Shown here one piece after another: positions 24,316 to 33,217 of a stretch of 35,602 nucleotides of DNA. The notes under the pieces are model-generated. The model was given only the letters and a program-made list of their open reading frames with translations. It was not told the DNA's origin and ran no database searches. The DNA lies in NCBI GenBank assembly GCA_029008615.1, contig JAQXJI010000023.1:1-35602 (forward strand), written 5' to 3'. Each line of letters starts with the position of its first letter. The stretch's first letter is position 1. Both the position numbers and the translations under genes were made by a program. This stretch comes from Elusimicrobiota bacterium (GTDB lineage Bacteria > Elusimicrobiota > Elusimicrobia > Elusimicrobiales > Elusimicrobiaceae).

Positions 24316-25290
24316 ATGAAGAATATTTTAGTTGTCGGCGGGGCCGGTTATATAGGCAGCCATTGCGTAAAAATGCTTAAAGATAAGGGGTATAACCCTG
24401 TCGTTTACGATAATCTTTCCAAAGGGCACAGGCAGGCCGTACGCGGAACGCAGTTCGTAAAAGGCGATTTGGGCGACAAAAAAAAGCTTGCCGTCGTTTT
24501 CAAAAAATATAATATAGATGCCGTAATGCACTTTGCGGCTTTTATAGAAGTGGGGGAAAGCGTAAAGGAACCGGCCCGGTATTATAACAACAATATCGTA
24601 AAGGTTATCTCTTTGTTGGACGCTATGATTGAAAACGGAGTAAAATATTTCGTTTTTTCATCTACGGCGGCCACTTTCGGCGAGCCGGTGGAAGCGAAAA
24701 TATCGGAGCGCCACCCCCAAACCCCCATAAATCCTTACGGACAAACCAAACTTATGGTGGAAAAAGTCCTTAAAGATTACGACAAAGCCTACGGCCTTAA
24801 AAGCAGCGTGCTTAGGTATTTTAACGCGGCGGGGGCCGATGACGGCGGCAAGATAGGGGAATCGCATACGCCCGAAACGCACCTTCTGCCGATAATCTTG
24901 CAGGCGGCTTCCGGCAAGCGCGACAGCATAAAGATATTCGGGGAGGATTATCCCACCAAAGACGGCAGCTGTATAAGGGATTTCGTACACGTCAATGATT
25001 TATCTTCCGCTCATATACTTGCTTTGGAAAAAATGTTCAGGACCAACGAAAGCGATGATTTCAACCTCGGCAGCGGGGAAGGCTTCAGCGTTAAGGAAGT
25101 TATAGAATGCGCCAAACGCGTAACCGGGCGGCCCATAAAAGTGGAAGCCGCACCGCGCCGCGCGGGCGATCCTGCGGTATTGGTGGCTGACAGCGCAAAG
25201 GCCAAGACGGTACTCGGCTGGCAAACTTTGTATAATTTAGATAAAATTATACAAACGGCTTGGAATTGGGAACTTAAACGCAAATATTAG
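24316..25290 (+). CDS. galE: UDP-glucose 4-epimerase
   Basis: The 324-aa short-chain dehydrogenase/reductase of the extended type interconverts UDP-galactose and UDP-glucose using tightly bound NAD. GGAGYIGSH (residues 8-16) is the Rossmann G-x-x-G-x-x-G, SSTAATFGEP near 115 carries the catalytic Ser/Thr, NPYGQTK near 138 the Tyr-x-x-x-Lys pair, and RYFNAAGA near 168 is a GalE hallmark. Besides closing the Leloir cycle, it can supply UDP-galactose for surface glycans when galactose is absent. It is tightly packed in the operon, 15 bases before galT, with AAGAGG as ribosome site. Confidence 0.96.
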   Translation: MKNILVVGGAGYIGSHCVKMLKDKGYNPVVYDNLSKGHRQAVRGTQFVKGDLGDKKKLAVVFKKYNIDAVMHFAAFIEVGESVKEPARYYNNNIVKVISLLDAMIENGVKYFVFSSTAATFGEPVEAKISERHPQTPINPYGQTKLMVEKVLKDYDKAYGLKSSVLRYFNAAGADDGGKIGESHTPETHLLPIILQAASGKRDSIKIFGEDYPTKDGSCIRDFVHVNDLSSAHILALEKMFRTNESDDFNLGSGEGFSVKEVIECAKRVTGRPIKVEAAPRRAGDPAVLVADSAKAKTVLGWQTLYNLDKIIQTAWNWELKRKY

Positions 25291-25305
25291 AGCCGGGAGC
25301 CTTAA

Positions 25306-26817
25306 ATGATTTATTCCAATATAGAAGAACTTATATCCTACGCCCTTAGAAACAAACTTATAGAGAAAGAGGACGTAATTTGGGCGCGCAACGGCCTTTT
25401 GGCGCTTTTAAACCTGCCCGACAATAACAACGCCGCGCCTTTTAGGGGCCCTCTGCCCGATAATCCGGGGGAGATTTTGGCCGATATTTCTTTCTACGCG
25501 GCCGAAAACGGACTTTTGGAAGCGGATACGGCCACCTACCGTGAAATATTTGAAACTTCCGTAATGTCGGTTTTTACGCAAAGGCCCAGCGACGTAACAA
25601 AACTCTTCTATGAAACTTGGCGGGAGCACGGAATAAAAAAAGCAACCGACGCTTTTTATAAATACTGCCGCAAAATTTACTATATCAAGACGGACAGAGT
25701 AGCCAAAAACATAACTTGGAAAGTAGCCACGGAATACGGCAAAATAGATATGACTATCAACCTTTCCAAGCCGGAAAAAGACCCTAAGGAAATAGCCCTG
25801 CAAGGCAAGATACAGCCTTCTTCTTCGGTTTATCCCAAATGTCTTTTATGTAAGGAAAACGTCGGCTATAAAGGCCGCCTTAATCATCCGGCCCGCCAGA
25901 CTTTAAGGGTTATTCCGATTAAGCTTAACGGCAAAATTTGGTGTTTCCAATATTCGCCTTACGTTTACTACAACGAGCACAGCATAGTCTTTTGCGAGGA
26001 TCACCGCCCGATGAAAATTACGCCCGACACGTTTAAAAACCTGTTGGATTTCGTTGAGCAGTTCCCTCATTATTTTATAGGTTCAAACGCGGATTTGCCG
26101 ATAGTCGGCGGTTCTATTTTGTCGCACGACCATTATCAGGCCGGGCGGTACGTATTCCCTATGGAAAAGGCACAGTCCGTAAAGCGTTTCCGCGTCAAAA
26201 AATTTCCTAAAATCAGCTTTGACATTATTTGCTGGCCGCTTTCCGTTTTAAGGCTGCGCGGACCAAAAGCACAGCTTGCAAAAGCGGCGGCCCATGTGCT
26301 TAAAGTATGGCAGAAATATGACGACCCTTCGGTCGATATTTTGCACGCCAGCGGCAAGACACCTCATAATACGGTAACGCCGATAGCCCGTTTTAAAGAC
26401 GGCTCTTATGAAATGGACATCGTTTTGCGCAATAACCGTACCACTAAGGAATACCCTTGGGGCGTTTTCCATTCCCGGCCGGAATTTCATAATATCAAAA
26501 GGGAAAATATCGGCCTTATAGAAGCTTTGGGTATGGCCATTTTGCCGGGCAGACTTAAAAACGAAATGGCGCAAGTCGCATCTTTGATAGCCGCCGGCAA
26601 AACGGAAAAAATGAAGGATTTATCCTCTTTGGCCCAGCATTATAATTGGGTGCAGAGTTTTATTAAAGACTACAAAGGCTTTAAGGCCGAAGACGTGCCC
26701 GAAATCCTGCTTGAGGAAATCGGACGTACTTTCGTCAAGGTTTTGGCCTCCTGCGGTGTATTTAAGCATGACGCCAAAGGCAAAGAGGCTTTCCTGCGAT
26801 TTATAGATAAGTTATAA
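25306..26817 (+). CDS. galT: Galactose-1-phosphate uridylyltransferase, class II (Firmicutes-type)
   Basis: At 503 aa this is far longer than the E. coli-type enzyme (about 350 aa) and fits the second GalT class best known from Firmicutes. It exchanges UMP between UDP-glucose and galactose-1-phosphate. Typical stretches are KCLLCKENVGYKGRLNHPAR near 180, FQYSPYVYYNEHSIVF near 220, and GGSILSHDHYQAGRYVFPM near 265-285, whose HDH holds the nucleotidylated active-site region in this class. It is the last gene of the galactose operon, with GGGAG as ribosome site. A class II GalT in a non-Firmicute would suggest gene transfer or an old shared type. Confidence 0.94.
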   Translation: MIYSNIEELISYALRNKLIEKEDVIWARNGLLALLNLPDNNNAAPFRGPLPDNPGEILADISFYAAENGLLEADTATYREIFETSVMSVFTQRPSDVTKLFYETWREHGIKKATDAFYKYCRKIYYIKTDRVAKNITWKVATEYGKIDMTINLSKPEKDPKEIALQGKIQPSSSVYPKCLLCKENVGYKGRLNHPARQTLRVIPIKLNGKIWCFQYSPYVYYNEHSIVFCEDHRPMKITPDTFKNLLDFVEQFPHYFIGSNADLPIVGGSILSHDHYQAGRYVFPMEKAQSVKRFRVKKFPKISFDIICWPLSVLRLRGPKAQLAKAAAHVLKVWQKYDDPSVDILHASGKTPHNTVTPIARFKDGSYEMDIVLRNNRTTKEYPWGVFHSRPEFHNIKRENIGLIEALGMAILPGRLKNEMAQVASLIAAGKTEKMKDLSSLAQHYNWVQSFIKDYKGFKAEDVPEILLEEIGRTFVKVLASCGVFKHDAKGKEAFLRFIDKL

Positions 26818-26837
26818 TATAATAAAGGCGTAAAAAT

Positions 26838-26876
26838 ACGACTGCCCGTCGGCTCTGCCTGCGGGCGTCGTTTTTT
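26838..26876 (+). terminator. Intrinsic terminator of the galactose operon
   Basis: An ACGAC-T-GCCCG / CGGGCGTCGT stem with one bulge is followed by six T. It separates galT from typA. Confidence 0.85.
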
Positions 26877-26912
26877 GGCGTGCGGTTTTTTAATTTACTT
26901 ATAAGGAATAAT

Positions 26913-28751
26913 ATGAACACCAGAAAAGACATTCGGAATGTGGCCATTATAGCCCACGTCGACCACGGCAAGACTACCGTCGTAGATTCTTTGCTTAAAT
27001 ACGCGGGCCAGTTTAAAGTTAAGCAGGACGAAGCCCAGGAAACGGTTTTGGATTCCAACCCCTTGGAAAGAGAAAGGGGAATAACGATTTTGGCGAAATG
27101 CACTTCCGTAAAATATAAAGATTATACCGTAAACATCGTAGACACTCCGGGACACGCTGACTTCGGCAGCGAAGTGGAACGTGTGCTTAAAATGGTCGAC
27201 GGCGCAATTTTGATGGTCGACGCGGTGGAAGGCCCTATGCCGCAAACCAGATTTGTGTTAAGGAAAGCTTTGGCCTTGGGCCTGCGTCCGATAGTCGTCG
27301 TCAATAAAATGGACAGGGAAAATTCCCGCCCGTCCGCAGTTGTAGACGAAGTTTTTGAACTTTTTATGGAACTCGGCGCGGACGACAAACAGCTTGATTT
27401 CCCTATACTTTACGCCTCAGGCCGCGAAGGTTGGGCTTCCGACAAACTGGAAGAAAGGGGCACGGATATAAAGCCTCTTTTTGACGCTATTATCAAATAT
27501 GTCCCCGAACCGGAAGCCGATGAAACAAAACCTTTGCAAATGCAGGTTACGATGTTGGATTACAACAATTTTCTAGGTCATATCGGCATAGGCAGAATTT
27601 TAAACGGTTCTTTAGCCAAAGGCGATAATCTTGTCCTTTTGAAAAATCAGGGCGGAAGCGTAAACGCGAAAGCCGTAAAGATTGAAAAATTCCTCGGCCT
27701 GGGCAAAACGGAAACCGAAACCGCGAAAGCGGGGGATATCGTTGCCATAAGCGGCCTTGAGGGCGTAGATGTAGGCGATACCGTCTGCCACCCGGATAAT
27801 CCCGTACCTTTGCCGCCTTTGGCTATTGACGAGCCTACCATATCTATGGACTTTTTCGTCAATGATTCCCCGTTTGCCGGGCGCGAGGGCAAATTTCTTA
27901 CCAGCAGGCATTTAAAAGCCCGCTTGGAAAAGGAAGCCCAGACGAACGTCGGCCTTAAAGTGGAACAGCTTGAAGGCGAAGGCAGATTTAAAGTTTCTGG
28001 CCGCGGCGAACTGCACCTTACCATTTTGATTGAAAATATGCGCCGCGAAGGTTTTGAATTGGCGGTTTCCTCCCCGGAAGTTATTTATAAGGAGGAAAAC
28101 GGCAAAATCTTAGAGCCTATGGAATACCTTATTTTGGATATTACTTCCGATATGCAAGGCGCGGTTTTTGAGCTTGTCGGTACGCGCGGAGCAAAATTGG
28201 AAAATATGGTCAGCGAGGGCGAAAACAGATTAAGACTTGAATACGTTATACCCTCAAGGGCTTTAATCGGCTTTAAGAACGAGTTTTTAACTTCCACCCG
28301 CGGCAAGGGCATTATGCACCACAGTTTTTACGGTTATTATCCCAAAGTGGACGTACCGCCGTTAAGAAGCAACGGCGTATTTATCGCCAAAGAAGCCGGG
28401 GAAACAACAGCCTACGCCATAAACAGCTTGCAGGACGGCGGGCAGCTTTTCGTCGGCCCGGGCGTTAAAGTTTATGAGGGTATGATAGTAGGCCAAAACT
28501 CCAGAAATAACGATTTGGTCGTCAACCCGAATAAAACCAAAAGGCTTTCAAATATGCGCTCAAAAGCCGCCGATGACGCGCTTTTGCTTACGCCTCCCAG
28601 GATTATGAGCCTTGAGCAGGCCGTCGAGTATATCGCGCCGGACGAACTTGTGGAAATTACGCCCACTTCCATTAGGCTCAGAAAGAAAATCCTCAATATT
28701 TACGAACGCAGAAGAGCCAACAAGAAAGAAGAGGGCGAAAGCGAAGAATAA
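26913..28751 (+). CDS. typA: Translational GTPase TypA/BipA
   Basis: The 612-aa ribosome-binding GTPase is related to EF-G and LepA. The G domain shows AHVDHGKTT (G1, residues 13-21), RGITI (G2), DTPGHADFG (G3) and NKMDR (G4). After it come the beta-barrel domain II, an EF-G-like domain III/V region ([18 protein letters not shown] near 362) and the C-terminal TypA-specific domain ([11 protein letters not shown] near 447). It helps ribosome assembly and stress adaptation, especially at low temperature. AAGGA precedes ATG 26913; a longer frame starting 33 bases earlier lacks a ribosome site. It is followed after 31 bases by an ABC-F gene, likely co-transcribed. Confidence 0.97.
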   Translation: MNTRKDIRNVAIIAHVDHGKTTVVDSLLKYAGQFKVKQDEAQETVLDSNPLERERGITILAKCTSVKYKDYTVNIVDTPGHADFGSEVERVLKMVDGAILMVDAVEGPMPQTRFVLRKALALGLRPIVVVNKMDRENSRPSAVVDEVFELFMELGADDKQLDFPILYASGREGWASDKLEERGTDIKPLFDAIIKYVPEPEADETKPLQMQVTMLDYNNFLGHIGIGRILNGSLAKGDNLVLLKNQGGSVNAKAVKIEKFLGLGKTETETAKAGDIVAISGLEGVDVGDTVCHPDNPVPLPPLAIDEPTISMDFFVNDSPFAGREGKFLTSRHLKARLEKEAQTNVGLKVEQLEGEGRFKVSGRGELHLTILIENMRREGFELAVSSPEVIYKEENGKILEPMEYLILDITSDMQGAVFELVGTRGAKLENMVSEGENRLRLEYVIPSRALIGFKNEFLTSTRGKGIMHHSFYGYYPKVDVPPLRSNGVFIAKEAGETTAYAINSLQDGGQLFVGPGVKVYEGMIVGQNSRNNDLVVNPNKTKRLSNMRSKAADDALLLTPPRIMSLEQAVEYIAPDELVEITPTSIRLRKKILNIYERRRANKKEEGESEE

Positions 28752-28782
28752 AGTTTTCTCTCCGCCGGAAGGATAAAGCAGA

Positions 28783-30630
28783 ATGATTGATATTTCCGAG
28801 TTAAGCTACCATATAGGCAAAAGGACTATTTTTGAAGACGCTTCCGCTTTTATCGGCAAAGGCCAGAAGGTCGGCCTTGTCGGTTTAAACGGGTGCGGCA
28901 AAACAACCCTTTTCAAGCTTATTTTGGGCAGGCTTTATCCCGACGGCGGAAAGATAAGCGTTTCAAGCGGGACGGTTTTGGCTACCGTAGAGCAGGAAAT
29001 ACCCGATATAAACCAAACGCCGCTTAATCACGTTTTATACTCCGATTTGCGCTTAAAGAAGCTTTACGACGAACTGGCGCAAAATCCTTCCGGCGTACGC
29101 CTTGCCGAAATATACGATAAGCTTGATTCTTTGGGCGCGCACGGCGCGGCGGCGCGGGCCGGGGCGATACTCGGCGGGTTGGGGTTTTCCAACGCGGATT
29201 TATCAAGGCCTTTAAAGGAATTTTCCGGCGGTTGGCGTGTGCGTGCGGCTTTGGCCGCGGCCTTGTTTGCCCCAAGCGACTGCCTTTTATTGGACGAACC
29301 TACAAACCATTTGGATTTGGAAACGGTCATCTGGCTTGAAAACTGCCTTGCCAAACTGGATAAAACGCTTATTATAGTCAGCCACGACAGAAACATTTTA
29401 AACAAAGTCTGCGATAAAATCATACTTGTAGACGAATGCAAACTTAAAACTTATACGGGCGATTACGATACCTATGAAAGAACCCGCCATCTTCAAACGG
29501 AGCAACTTGTAAAAGACGCCAAACGCTACGAAGAAACTAAAAAACATTTGCAAGCTTTCGTAGACAGATTCCGCTATAAAGCCAGCAAAGCCAAACAGGC
29601 GCAAAGCCGCCTTAAAATGATTGAAAAAATGGGTGACGCTCCTAAAATCCCATTGGAAAAGAGCATAAGTTTTTCTTTTCCTCAGCCCCAACATTTGGAC
29701 GCTTACCTTTTTACTTTGGAAGACGTAAGCTGCGGGTATGATGAAAAAGTCGTTTTAAGCAAGCTTAATTTGACGGTTACCCAAGACGATAAAATAGCTT
29801 TGCTCGGCTCCAACGGAAACGGCAAATCAACATTGGCAAAGCTTTTGGCCGGCAGAATACACTCTATGAGCGGCAAGCTTACTTACGCCAGAAAGCTGAA
29901 AACAGCTTATTTCGCCCAGCACCAAACTGAAGAGTTTGACGTAGAGTCTACCCCGTATGCAACCGCCAAAGCCGCTATGCCAGAAGCCAAAGAAGCTGAA
30001 GTTTACACGCATTTGGCGCGTTTCGGGTTGGAAAAGAGCAAGGCCGACACTGAAATCGGCAAGCTTTCGGGCGGCGAAAAGAGCAGGCTTTTGCTTTCTT
30101 TAATCACTATCAATAAACCAAATATTTTGATTTTGGACGAACCTACAAACCATTTGGACATAACCAGCCGCCGCGCTTTGATTGAGGCTTTAAACGAGTA
30201 TGACGGCGCGGTTATATTGGTTACGCACGATTTTCACATATTGGAATCCGTATGCGATCGCCTGCTTTTGGTGGCCGACGGCACCGTTAAGCCTTTTGAC
30301 GGTGATTTGGAAGATTATAAAAATTACGTTTTACATTCTTCCAGGTCTTCTTCCGAGGAAGAATCATCCTCAGAAGGCGGACGAAAGGAAAAACGCAAAA
30401 ATGCGGCAAAACTCCGGGCGGAAACGGCCCCTTTAAGAAACAAAATAAAAACGATTGAACGCCGCCTTGAAACTCTTTCTTCCCAAAAGGAAAATTTGGA
30501 AGCGCGCCTAATCCGCGGCTACGAATCGGGGCTGAGCATAGAGCTTGCCTTCGTCAATAAAGAAATTTCCGATGCGGAAAAGCAATGGGAAGATCTTTCC
30601 ACCCAGCTTGAAGAAATAATGAACGGCTGA
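28783..30630 (+). CDS. ABC-F family ATPase (YheS/Uup type)
   Basis: The 615-aa cytoplasmic protein has two ATPase domains and no membrane segments. Domain 1 has GLNGCGKTT near residue 35, FSGGWRVRAALAAAL near 147 and LLLDEPTNHLD near 168. The linker is basic, with RFRYKASKAKQAQSRLKM near 262-279, as in YheS-like members. Domain 2 has GSNGNGKST near 345, LSGGEKSRLLLSL near 429 and LILDEPTNHLD near 450. A charged coiled coil closes the protein (about 525-612). ABC-F proteins act on the ribosome, tuning translation or protecting it from antibiotics; the subclass here looks housekeeping rather than resistance. Its pairing with typA gives a small translation-factor operon. Confidence 0.93.
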   Translation: MIDISELSYHIGKRTIFEDASAFIGKGQKVGLVGLNGCGKTTLFKLILGRLYPDGGKISVSSGTVLATVEQEIPDINQTPLNHVLYSDLRLKKLYDELAQNPSGVRLAEIYDKLDSLGAHGAAARAGAILGGLGFSNADLSRPLKEFSGGWRVRAALAAALFAPSDCLLLDEPTNHLDLETVIWLENCLAKLDKTLIIVSHDRNILNKVCDKIILVDECKLKTYTGDYDTYERTRHLQTEQLVKDAKRYEETKKHLQAFVDRFRYKASKAKQAQSRLKMIEKMGDAPKIPLEKSISFSFPQPQHLDAYLFTLEDVSCGYDEKVVLSKLNLTVTQDDKIALLGSNGNGKSTLAKLLAGRIHSMSGKLTYARKLKTAYFAQHQTEEFDVESTPYATAKAAMPEAKEAEVYTHLARFGLEKSKADTEIGKLSGGEKSRLLLSLITINKPNILILDEPTNHLDITSRRALIEALNEYDGAVILVTHDFHILESVCDRLLLVADGTVKPFDGDLEDYKNYVLHSSRSSSEEESSSEGGRKEKRKNAAKLRAETAPLRNKIKTIERRLETLSSQKENLEARLIRGYESGLSIELAFVNKEISDAEKQWEDLSTQLEEIMNG

Positions 30631-30646
30631 AATTATGATAATTTAT

Positions 30647-30679
30647 AAACGGGCAAACCATAAAGGCTTGCCCGTTTTT
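30647..30679 (+). terminator. Intrinsic terminator of the typA-ABC-F unit
   Basis: An AAACGGGCAA / TTGCCCGTTT 10-bp stem is followed by T. Confidence 0.88.
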
Positions 30680-30728
30680 ACCTATATGGCGGAGACGAAC
30701 CTCCTGCGATAAATATTTAGGCTGTAGC

Positions 30729-31322
30729 TCACTTAAACACTTTCATTCTTTGGGCGGGGGGAATCATCTCTTTTACTCCCGCTTCGCCGACGGCGACCCC
30801 GAAAGGCATTTGCGCTATAAGCTTCCAATAGGGCGGAATATTAAAGGTTTTGGCGATTTCCGCGTCTATAAGCGGGTTGTAATGCTGTAAGTTTGCGCCC
30901 ATACCCAAATTGGCAAGGCCCGTCCAAATCATATACTGCAAAATGGCGTTGCCCTGCTGCGCCCATACGGTAAAGTTATCTTTGTAGGCAGGGAACTTCT
31001 TTTGCATTTCTTCCGTAATTTTTACGTCTTCAAAAAAGAGTATCGTGGCGTAAGCTTTTGCAAAACCTTTTATTTTTTCTTCCGTAGGGGGGAACTTTTC
31101 CGGCGGGATAATGCTTTTTAAACTCTTTTTTACTATACTCCAGACTTTTGCGTGGCTTTCCCCGAAAGCCGCTATAAGCCTTGCGCTTTGGCAGTTGAAC
31201 GCCGATGGCGCGTTTAACAGTGCAAAATCAATAAAATCCAGTATTTCCTTTTGTTCAAGCGTAGCTTTGTTTTCCAAAGCGTAGATACTGCGTCTTTTCC
31301 TTACAGCATTAAAAAAATCCAT
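30729..31322 (-). CDS. Nitroreductase-family protein, second copy
   Basis: At 197 aa it opens with MDFFNAVRKRRSIYAL, the FMN-phosphate-binding Arg-Arg-Ser motif, followed by NAPSAFNCQSARLI (about residues 37-50) and a helix with QQGNAILQYMIWTGLANLGMGANLQHYNP split over about 124-152. This resembles the fungal/bacterial HBN1/YdgI-like branch rather than the branch of the 9809 gene, and the two copies share little beyond the fold. AAGGAGG stands before the ATG. The substrate is unknown; an NAD(P)H-dependent flavin reductase is the family expectation. It is monocistronic between two terminators. Confidence 0.87.
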   Translation of the reverse strand: MDFFNAVRKRRSIYALENKATLEQKEILDFIDFALLNAPSAFNCQSARLIAAFGESHAKVWSIVKKSLKSIIPPEKFPPTEEKIKGFAKAYATILFFEDVKITEEMQKKFPAYKDNFTVWAQQGNAILQYMIWTGLANLGMGANLQHYNPLIDAEIAKTFNIPPYWKLIAQMPFGVAVGEAGVKEMIPPAQRMKVFK

Positions 31323-31394
31323 TTCTATGCCTCCTTGCCATTATATAGTTATAGCCGCTGCGGGCAAAAAATCAATGGGCGCGCGGCAGAGGAT

Positions 31395-31424
31395 AAAAAA
31401 GCCCTCCAAGGCGGAGGGCTTTAA
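31395..31424 (-). terminator. Intrinsic terminator of the SulP gene
   Basis: GCCCTCC and GGAGGGC arms with an A tract on the left serve the minus-strand SulP gene ending at 31452. Confidence 0.85.
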
Positions 31425-31451
31425 AAACTTAGCTTTTAAGCGCAGGCGAAT

Positions 31452-33116
31452 TTATCGAACGGCGGAAATAATATCCTCGGCCCGCATTAAAGATTCGTCT
31501 ATGTTTTTGCAGATATTCTCGCGGCCGATTATATCCAAAAAGCCGTATTTATCCAGCATTCTTTGAGGCTGACGCTGCAAATGCGAAAGAATGATTTTAA
31601 CACCGCTAGCCGCGCAGCGTTTGTATATTTTATAAAGCGCGTGATAGCCTGTGGCGTCCATAGCGGGGACGCTCCTCATTCTTAAAACAAGCACTTTGCA
31701 GTCTTTCATATTGCTTAAAGTATCTATAAACAAATTTGCCGCGCCGAAAAAGAACGGCCCGTTAATTTCATATACGGTTACGTGCTTGGCTATTTTTTTT
31801 GCGTCGATATCGTCTTTATGGTGAACTTCGTCCATAATATCGTCATCGGCGTTGGTTACGTTGTAAACGTCGGACATACGCTTCATAAAAAGCACCGCCG
31901 CCAATACCAAACCGAATTCTATCGCCGCCACCAAATCTATAATTACGGTAAGCGCAAAAGTTACAAGCAGAACCAGAATGTCGCTTATCGGCGCTTTAAA
32001 CAGGGAAACGAAGCTGCGCCAATCGCTCATTCTGTAAGAAACGGTAAACAAAATGGCGGCAAGGGCGGTCATCGGGATAAGGCTGATATAATTCATAAGG
32101 CATAACATCATTATCAGCAAAAATACGCTGTGGGCTATACCCGCAAGAGGGGTTCTGCCGCCGTTGTCTATATTTGCGGCCGTCCTGGCTATCGCGCCGG
32201 TGGCGGGCAGCCCGCCGAAAAGTGCGGAAACTATATTGCCGCAGCCCGTGGCCACAAGTTCCATATTGGAGCGGTGCTTTTTGCCAATCATACCGTCGGC
32301 AACTACCGCCGAAAGCAAACTTTCTATGCCGGCCAAAAAAGCTATCGTGAAAGCCGGCCTTAAAAGTTTAAGAACTATATCAAGGTTGATATCCGGCAAA
32401 TGAGGGGTTATAAGGCCCGTTTTTATATCGCCGAACGTGCTGCCTATCGTGGCGACGGGCAAATCCCAAATTTTTACTATAACAGTGGTTATAACCAAAG
32501 CCGCCAAAGAACCGGGGAAAAGTTTAAACTTTTTCGGCCAAAATATTATAAGGGACAAAGCCAACAGGCCTATAAGCAAAGTAGGCATAGAAGTTTGGGC
32601 GAAACTATGGAAATACAAATTCCATTTTGCAAAGAAAGCCGAGGAAATATCGGTAAGGCCCAAGCCGAAAAAGTCGTTGATCTGCGTAGAAAACAGAACT
32701 ACGGCTATACCGCTGGTAAAACCCGTGGTTACGGGGTAAGGTATAAATTTTAAGAATGCGCCGAACTTCAAAAAGCCCATTATAATCAGTATTATGCCGG
32801 CCAAAAGCGTGGAAACAAGCAAGCCTTGCAGGCCGTACTGCTGTATAATTCCGTAAACTATGACGACAAACGCGCCCGTAGGGCCCGCTATCTGTACGCG
32901 GCTTCCGCCGAGCAGAGAAATGGTAAAACCGGCCACAACGGCGGTTATAAGGCCTTTATCGGGCGTTACGCCTGAAGCTATGGCCAAAGCTATGGAAAGC
33001 GGCAGAGCTATACAAGCCACAACCAAGCCCGCCGTTAAATCCGCGACTATTCTTTCACGCGGAAATTCCTTCTTCCTGTGCTGAAGAAGACTTAACAATT
33101 TAGGTTTTAATTTCAT
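31452..33116 (-). CDS. SulP-family anion transporter with STAS domain
   Basis: The 554-aa inner-membrane protein has 12-14 hydrophobic segments to about residue 420 (AGLVVACIALPLSIALAIASG near 28, then GGSRVQIAGPTGAFVVIV near 70). The cytoplasmic STAS domain spans about 440-550 and shows RSVPAMDATGYHAL near 485. The family carries sulfate, bicarbonate or other anions by proton or sodium coupling; the substrate is not readable. GGLPATGAIARTAANIDNGG near 297 is the typical SLC26/SulP loop. No Shine-Dalgarno precedes the ATG. The upstream M20 gene lies 101 bases away in the same direction, so co-transcription is possible. Confidence 0.92.
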   Translation of the reverse strand: MKLKPKLLSLLQHRKKEFPRERIVADLTAGLVVACIALPLSIALAIASGVTPDKGLITAVVAGFTISLLGGSRVQIAGPTGAFVVIVYGIIQQYGLQGLLVSTLLAGIILIIMGFLKFGAFLKFIPYPVTTGFTSGIAVVLFSTQINDFFGLGLTDISSAFFAKWNLYFHSFAQTSMPTLLIGLLALSLIIFWPKKFKLFPGSLAALVITTVIVKIWDLPVATIGSTFGDIKTGLITPHLPDINLDIVLKLLRPAFTIAFLAGIESLLSAVVADGMIGKKHRSNMELVATGCGNIVSALFGGLPATGAIARTAANIDNGGRTPLAGIAHSVFLLIMMLCLMNYISLIPMTALAAILFTVSYRMSDWRSFVSLFKAPISDILVLLVTFALTVIIDLVAAIEFGLVLAAVLFMKRMSDVYNVTNADDDIMDEVHHKDDIDAKKIAKHVTVYEINGPFFFGAANLFIDTLSNMKDCKVLVLRMRSVPAMDATGYHALYKIYKRCAASGVKIILSHLQRQPQRMLDKYGFLDIIGRENICKNIDESLMRAEDIISAVR

Positions 33117-33217
33117 TTTATTTCTAAGGTTTCCAAGTAAGTTTTAAGTTAAGAATATATATAATTTTATCTTTTTTGTGGGATATGCCGCAAATTATTT
33201 GCCGGCCAATATTGATT

